A DNA stretch of 8,758 nucleotides. Source: Candidatus Neoflavobacterium equi (lineage in GTDB: Bacteria > Bacteroidota > Bacteroidia > Flavobacteriales > Flavobacteriaceae). Every line of letters starts with the position of its first letter. Position 1 is the stretch's first letter. Positions 7,601-8,758 of the stretch are shown here, piece by piece. The stretch lies in assembly GCA_018065745.1 (NCBI GenBank), contig JAGHSS010000065.1, positions 1-8,758 on the forward strand, given 5' to 3'. Position numbers and translations under genes: made by a program. Below the pieces are notes generated by a model. The model was not told the DNA's origin. It was given only the letters and a program-made list of their open reading frames with translations, and ran no database searches.

Positions 7601-7986
7601 TCAAAAAGGGCATCAGGATAGGTAACGATGATGGTGGGCTTCTTTTTGGAATTGATTCTGTTTAAAACTTCAGCGCGCAGAAGCACGTTGGCGTTGTCAA
7701 TTTCATCAATTTGATAGGGCCTTTTGTAGGAACCTGGAAAGAAGAGTACGTCTTTATCATTGACAATTTTCTCCAAATCATTGGCAGTATATGCGGCTTC
7801 TTCTTTGTCATTCATCACCAAAAGAAAGGGTCTTTTGGTGTCGTGAAACAAACGATCCACAACAAATGAAAGGGCAGAGCCGATCAATCCTTTAATTTGA
7901 ATTTTTGTAGTTCCGGTATGTAGTTTGTTTATGATCTGATCTACTTTTTCAGACTGAGCATAAACATTTTTAATTTCAGTATTCAA
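4636..7986 (-). CDS. mfd: Transcription-repair coupling factor Mfd
   Basis: Mfd is a cytoplasmic ATP-driven DNA translocase that binds RNA polymerase stalled at lesions, pushes it off and recruits UvrA for nucleotide excision repair. At 1116 residues it is close to the E. coli protein (about 1148). The UvrB-like module lies at about 10-330 and includes GEFSVRGGIIDVF at 174-186. The RNA-polymerase-interacting CarD-like domain at about 430-510 has GDYVTHIDHGIGRF. The RecG-like motor follows: Walker A GDVGFGKT at 585-592 with Lys591, DEEQ at 686-689, TATPIPRT at 712-719 and QMRGRVGR at 855-862. The TRG region has EIRGAGDILGGEQSGF at 908-923. The C-terminal TRCF domain (about 965-1065) regulates UvrA access. 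All key motifs are intact. The start is TTG, and the next Met, at residue 58, would delete conserved sequence. It lies 43 bases after the upstream lipoprotein gene and is probably cotranscribed with it. Confidence 0.97.
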   Translation of the reverse strand: MNTEIKNVYAQSEKVDQIINKLHTGTTKIQIKGLIGSALSFVVDRLFHDTKRPFLLVMNDKEEAAYTANDLEKIVNDKDVLFFPGSYKRPYQIDEIDNANVLLRAEVLNRINSKKKPTIIVTYPDALFEKVVTRKELEKNTLKIAVADEISIDFINEVLFEYQFKRVDFVAEPGEFSVRGGIIDVFSFSNDNPYRIEFFGDEVDSIRTFDVETQLSIERQKKVTIIPNVENKQSQEMRESFLNYIQQDSIICIKNADLLFARLDKLFHNAEDIYSKLTGEIKRGAPELMFLNQEGFIKKSLDFSIVEFSNSPIYKIEQSFEFHTAPQPSFNKQFELLKSNLNENSLEGIKNYLYCSNENQAKRIKEIIDSVGDGTEKFRGFIPVVNTISEGFVDKEHQVACYTDHQIFERYHKFTLKNGYTKKQSISLKELTALNTGDYVTHIDHGIGRFGGLQKIQVEGKTQETIKLIYAESDVVYVSIHSLHKISKYNGKNGIAPKMHKLGSNTWKTLKQKTKARVKHIAFNLIQLYAKRKLEKGFQHGPDTYLQAALESSFIYEDTPDQVKATQDVKNDMESEKPMDRLVCGDVGFGKTEVAIRAAFKAVDNGKQVAILVPTTILAFQHYKTFKERLADMPVNIEYLNRFRSTKEKNEVILGLGTGKVDIVIGTHQLVNKNVQFKDLGLLIIDEEQKFGVAVKDKLKTIATNIDTLTLTATPIPRTLQFSLMAARDLSVITTPPPNRYPIETNVIGFNEEAIRDAISFEIERGGQVYFINNRIENIKEVAGMIQRLVPGAKVGVGHGQMDGKKLEELMLAFMDGAFDVLVATTIIESGLDVPNANTIFINNANNFGLSDLHQMRGRVGRSNKKAFCYFICPPYSAMTEEARKRIQALEQFSDLGSGFKIAMKDLEIRGAGDILGGEQSGFINEIGFDTYQKIMTEAIDELKETEFKDLFEEEQNPETKIYVKEVTIDSDVELLFPDTYVNNITERYNLYTDLSNLKTEAELVKFEQELVDRFGPLPKPALSLMDSVRLKWKATNSGIEKIIMKKGAMTVYFVADQQSAFYQTNKFGHILNVVHKNPTLVRMKEKETKNGLRLLLTFEPVKNIKKALDMLELLE

Positions 7987-8010
7987 GTTGTAATTTTTAA
8001 AAAAAACGAG
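7984..8010 (-). promoter_or_regulatory. TTG start context of mfd
   Basis: The minus strand reads a T8A5 tract, TTACAAC, then TTG AAT ACT GAA. The ORF runs on upstream without a nearby ATG or GTG. Residues just after the TTG (about 9-40: YAQSEKV, KIQIKGLIGSALSF) look like the conserved Mfd N-terminus of Bacteroidetes, so translation must begin near this TTG rather than at Met58. There is no Shine-Dalgarno. Confidence 0.7.
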
Positions 8011-8029
8011 GGCAGGAAACGTTGGATTT

Positions 8030-8638
8030 TTATTCCGGTTTGTTTTCTGCTTCTATGGTTTTTTGATAATCAAAATTTGCATGTCTCAACGTGTCCAAAG
8101 CGCGAATCATTTCAGCTTCTCCACTTTCTTTGGGAATGCTGTTGAATCTCATGATCTCATCCATCTGATTTTGAATCGATAAGATGTCATTGGATATGTT
8201 TTTATTAAACGCAATAATTTTGTCTGTTGGTATGATTGGCAAAGAAATAAAAGAGTTCAACGACTGTATGTCTGCATTGAGGTTTCTCAAACGGACAATC
8301 ACTTGTGGCTTGTTGAACATGCCTGGAGCTGAACCTGGCAATTCTTTGGCTATTTGAGTTAATTTATCTACCTTCTTGCGGTAAGAAGATATATTCTTTG
8401 AGGGTTTGGAGGCCAATTCCTGTTTGAAAGTTAACCATTGATTCCAAGAGTTGATGTTTTGTTTGACTTGTGGTGTCGCTTCAACGGTGGTGAAATTCCA
8501 GTTTTTTTCCAAAACGTTTACAATAGAATCATTAATTGCGATGGCTTTGGCTCTTTCAGCCTGAACAATCTTTTCGTCGTCAGTGCAAGAAAACAAGGCT
8601 AAAGCGGTTAAGAAAAATAAGGAATAGATGCGTCTCAT
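8030..8638 (-). CDS. Small lipoprotein of unknown function, encoded just upstream of mfd
   Basis: I do not recognise a family for this 202-residue protein. Residues 1-18 form a clear lipoprotein signal: two Arg, a hydrophobic stretch, then LFSC with Cys18 as the acylation site. The mature start, CTDDEK, resembles the acidic export signals described for surface lipoproteins of Bacteroidetes (S-D-D type in Flavobacterium), so surface exposure is possible but unproven. The rest looks mostly alpha-helical and polar. A Trp-containing segment (SWNQWLTF) lies at about 64-71, and long helix-forming stretches at about 86-97 and 112-165 are rich in Asn, Lys and Ile. There are no catalytic motifs, and no Cys beyond Cys18. 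The ATG start is well placed for the signal peptide and sits about 17 bases after the expected transcription start. The gene leads into mfd with a 43-base gap and no terminator, which suggests one operon. Confidence 0.85.
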   Translation of the reverse strand: MRRIYSLFFLTALALFSCTDDEKIVQAERAKAIAINDSIVNVLEKNWNFTTVEATPQVKQNINSWNQWLTFKQELASKPSKNISSYRKKVDKLTQIAKELPGSAPGMFNKPQVIVRLRNLNADIQSLNSFISLPIIPTDKIIAFNKNISNDILSIQNQMDEIMRFNSIPKESGEAEMIRALDTLRHANFDYQKTIEAENKPE

Positions 8639-8660
8639 GAGTCGGTTTTTTTTGAATATG

Positions 8661-8668
8661 CAAATTTA
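8661..8668 (-). promoter_or_regulatory. -7 element of the lipoprotein-mfd promoter
   Basis: On the minus strand this reads TAAATTTG, a full match to the Bacteroidetes -7 consensus TAnnTTTG. It lies 22 bases upstream of the lipoprotein ATG, so transcription would start around 8653-8656. No TTG is present at the ideal -33 position, where the DNA is A-rich. A second near-copy (AACATTTG) abuts it upstream. It is the only good match before the gene and probably serves mfd too. Confidence 0.5.
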
Positions 8669-8680
8669 CAAATGTTTTTT

Positions 8681-8702
8681 GGTAATGTTTTTTTTATTTA
8701 CC
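8681..8702. repeat. Short inverted repeat upstream of the lipoprotein -7 element
   Basis: GGTAA at 8681-8685 and TTACC at 8698-8702 are perfect inverted five-base arms around a 12-base A/T spacer. GGTAAT occurs again at 8751-8756. The repeat sits where a regulator could contact the -33 region of the lipoprotein-mfd promoter. Arms this short could arise by chance. Confidence 0.25.
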
Positions 8703-8758
8703 TGAGAATGGCAATTTTAATTATAAATAAAACAAAAATTTGCGGTCTGTGGTAATAT

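Noticed and set aside
4838..7621. Many plus-strand open frames of 60-103 codons antisense to mfd.
   Set aside because: They are low-quality translations antisense to a conserved coding sequence, with no domain or promoter support.
7994..8029. T-tract (T8) on the minus strand between the lipoprotein gene and mfd, resembling the tail of a terminator.
   Set aside because: The sequence before it (AACGTTTCCTGCCCTCG) has almost no G to pair with its C residues, so no stable stem forms.
2941..8638. A four-gene functional island or defence system.
   Set aside because: The genes are common families on separate transcription units, with no nuclease, toxin, reverse transcriptase or mobile-element signs.

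Overview
The window looks like ordinary chromosomal DNA from a low-GC member of the Bacteroidetes, most likely the Flavobacteriia. The evidence is: a TonB-dependent receptor with an N-terminal carboxypeptidase-regulatory-like domain; lipoproteins with Bacteroidetes-style N-termini; no Shine-Dalgarno sequences before any gene; -7 elements resembling TAnnTTTG; and an Mfd with the N-terminus expected for this group. I see no mobile element, CRISPR array, tRNA, rRNA or phage gene. Four complete protein genes fill nearly all of the sequence, and no gene-free stretch exceeds about 135 bases.

Layout. Bases 1-134 are an AT-rich leader with a plausible promoter and a small imperfect palindrome. Bases 135-2885 (+) encode a 916-residue outer-membrane TonB-dependent receptor with no SusD partner in view. 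A strong hairpin at 2911-2942 separates it from a convergent gene and probably terminates both. Bases 2941-4542 (-) encode a tricorn-like S41-family lipoprotein peptidase. Bases 4598-4625 form the terminator of the next gene, mfd (4636-7986, -), the transcription-repair coupling factor. Upstream of mfd, 43 bases away and on the same strand, lies a small lipoprotein of unknown function (8030-8638, -). It is preceded by a perfect TAAATTTG -7 element.

How the genes relate. The lipoprotein and mfd probably form one transcript that starts near base 8655 and ends at the hairpin after mfd. The S41 peptidase lies beyond that hairpin and probably has its own promoter. The receptor is a separate convergent unit. 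The receptor and both lipoproteins belong to the cell envelope, while Mfd is cytoplasmic. I see no common pathway joining all four.

Points worth a second look: two of the four genes (S41 and mfd) appear to begin at TTG rather than ATG; the S41 protein lacks the Lys of the Ser-Lys dyad and carries a lysine-rich insert; codon use shifts inside the receptor gene; the lipoprotein-mfd pairing is unexplained; and there are small palindromes in two promoter regions. I found no convincing undescribed system.
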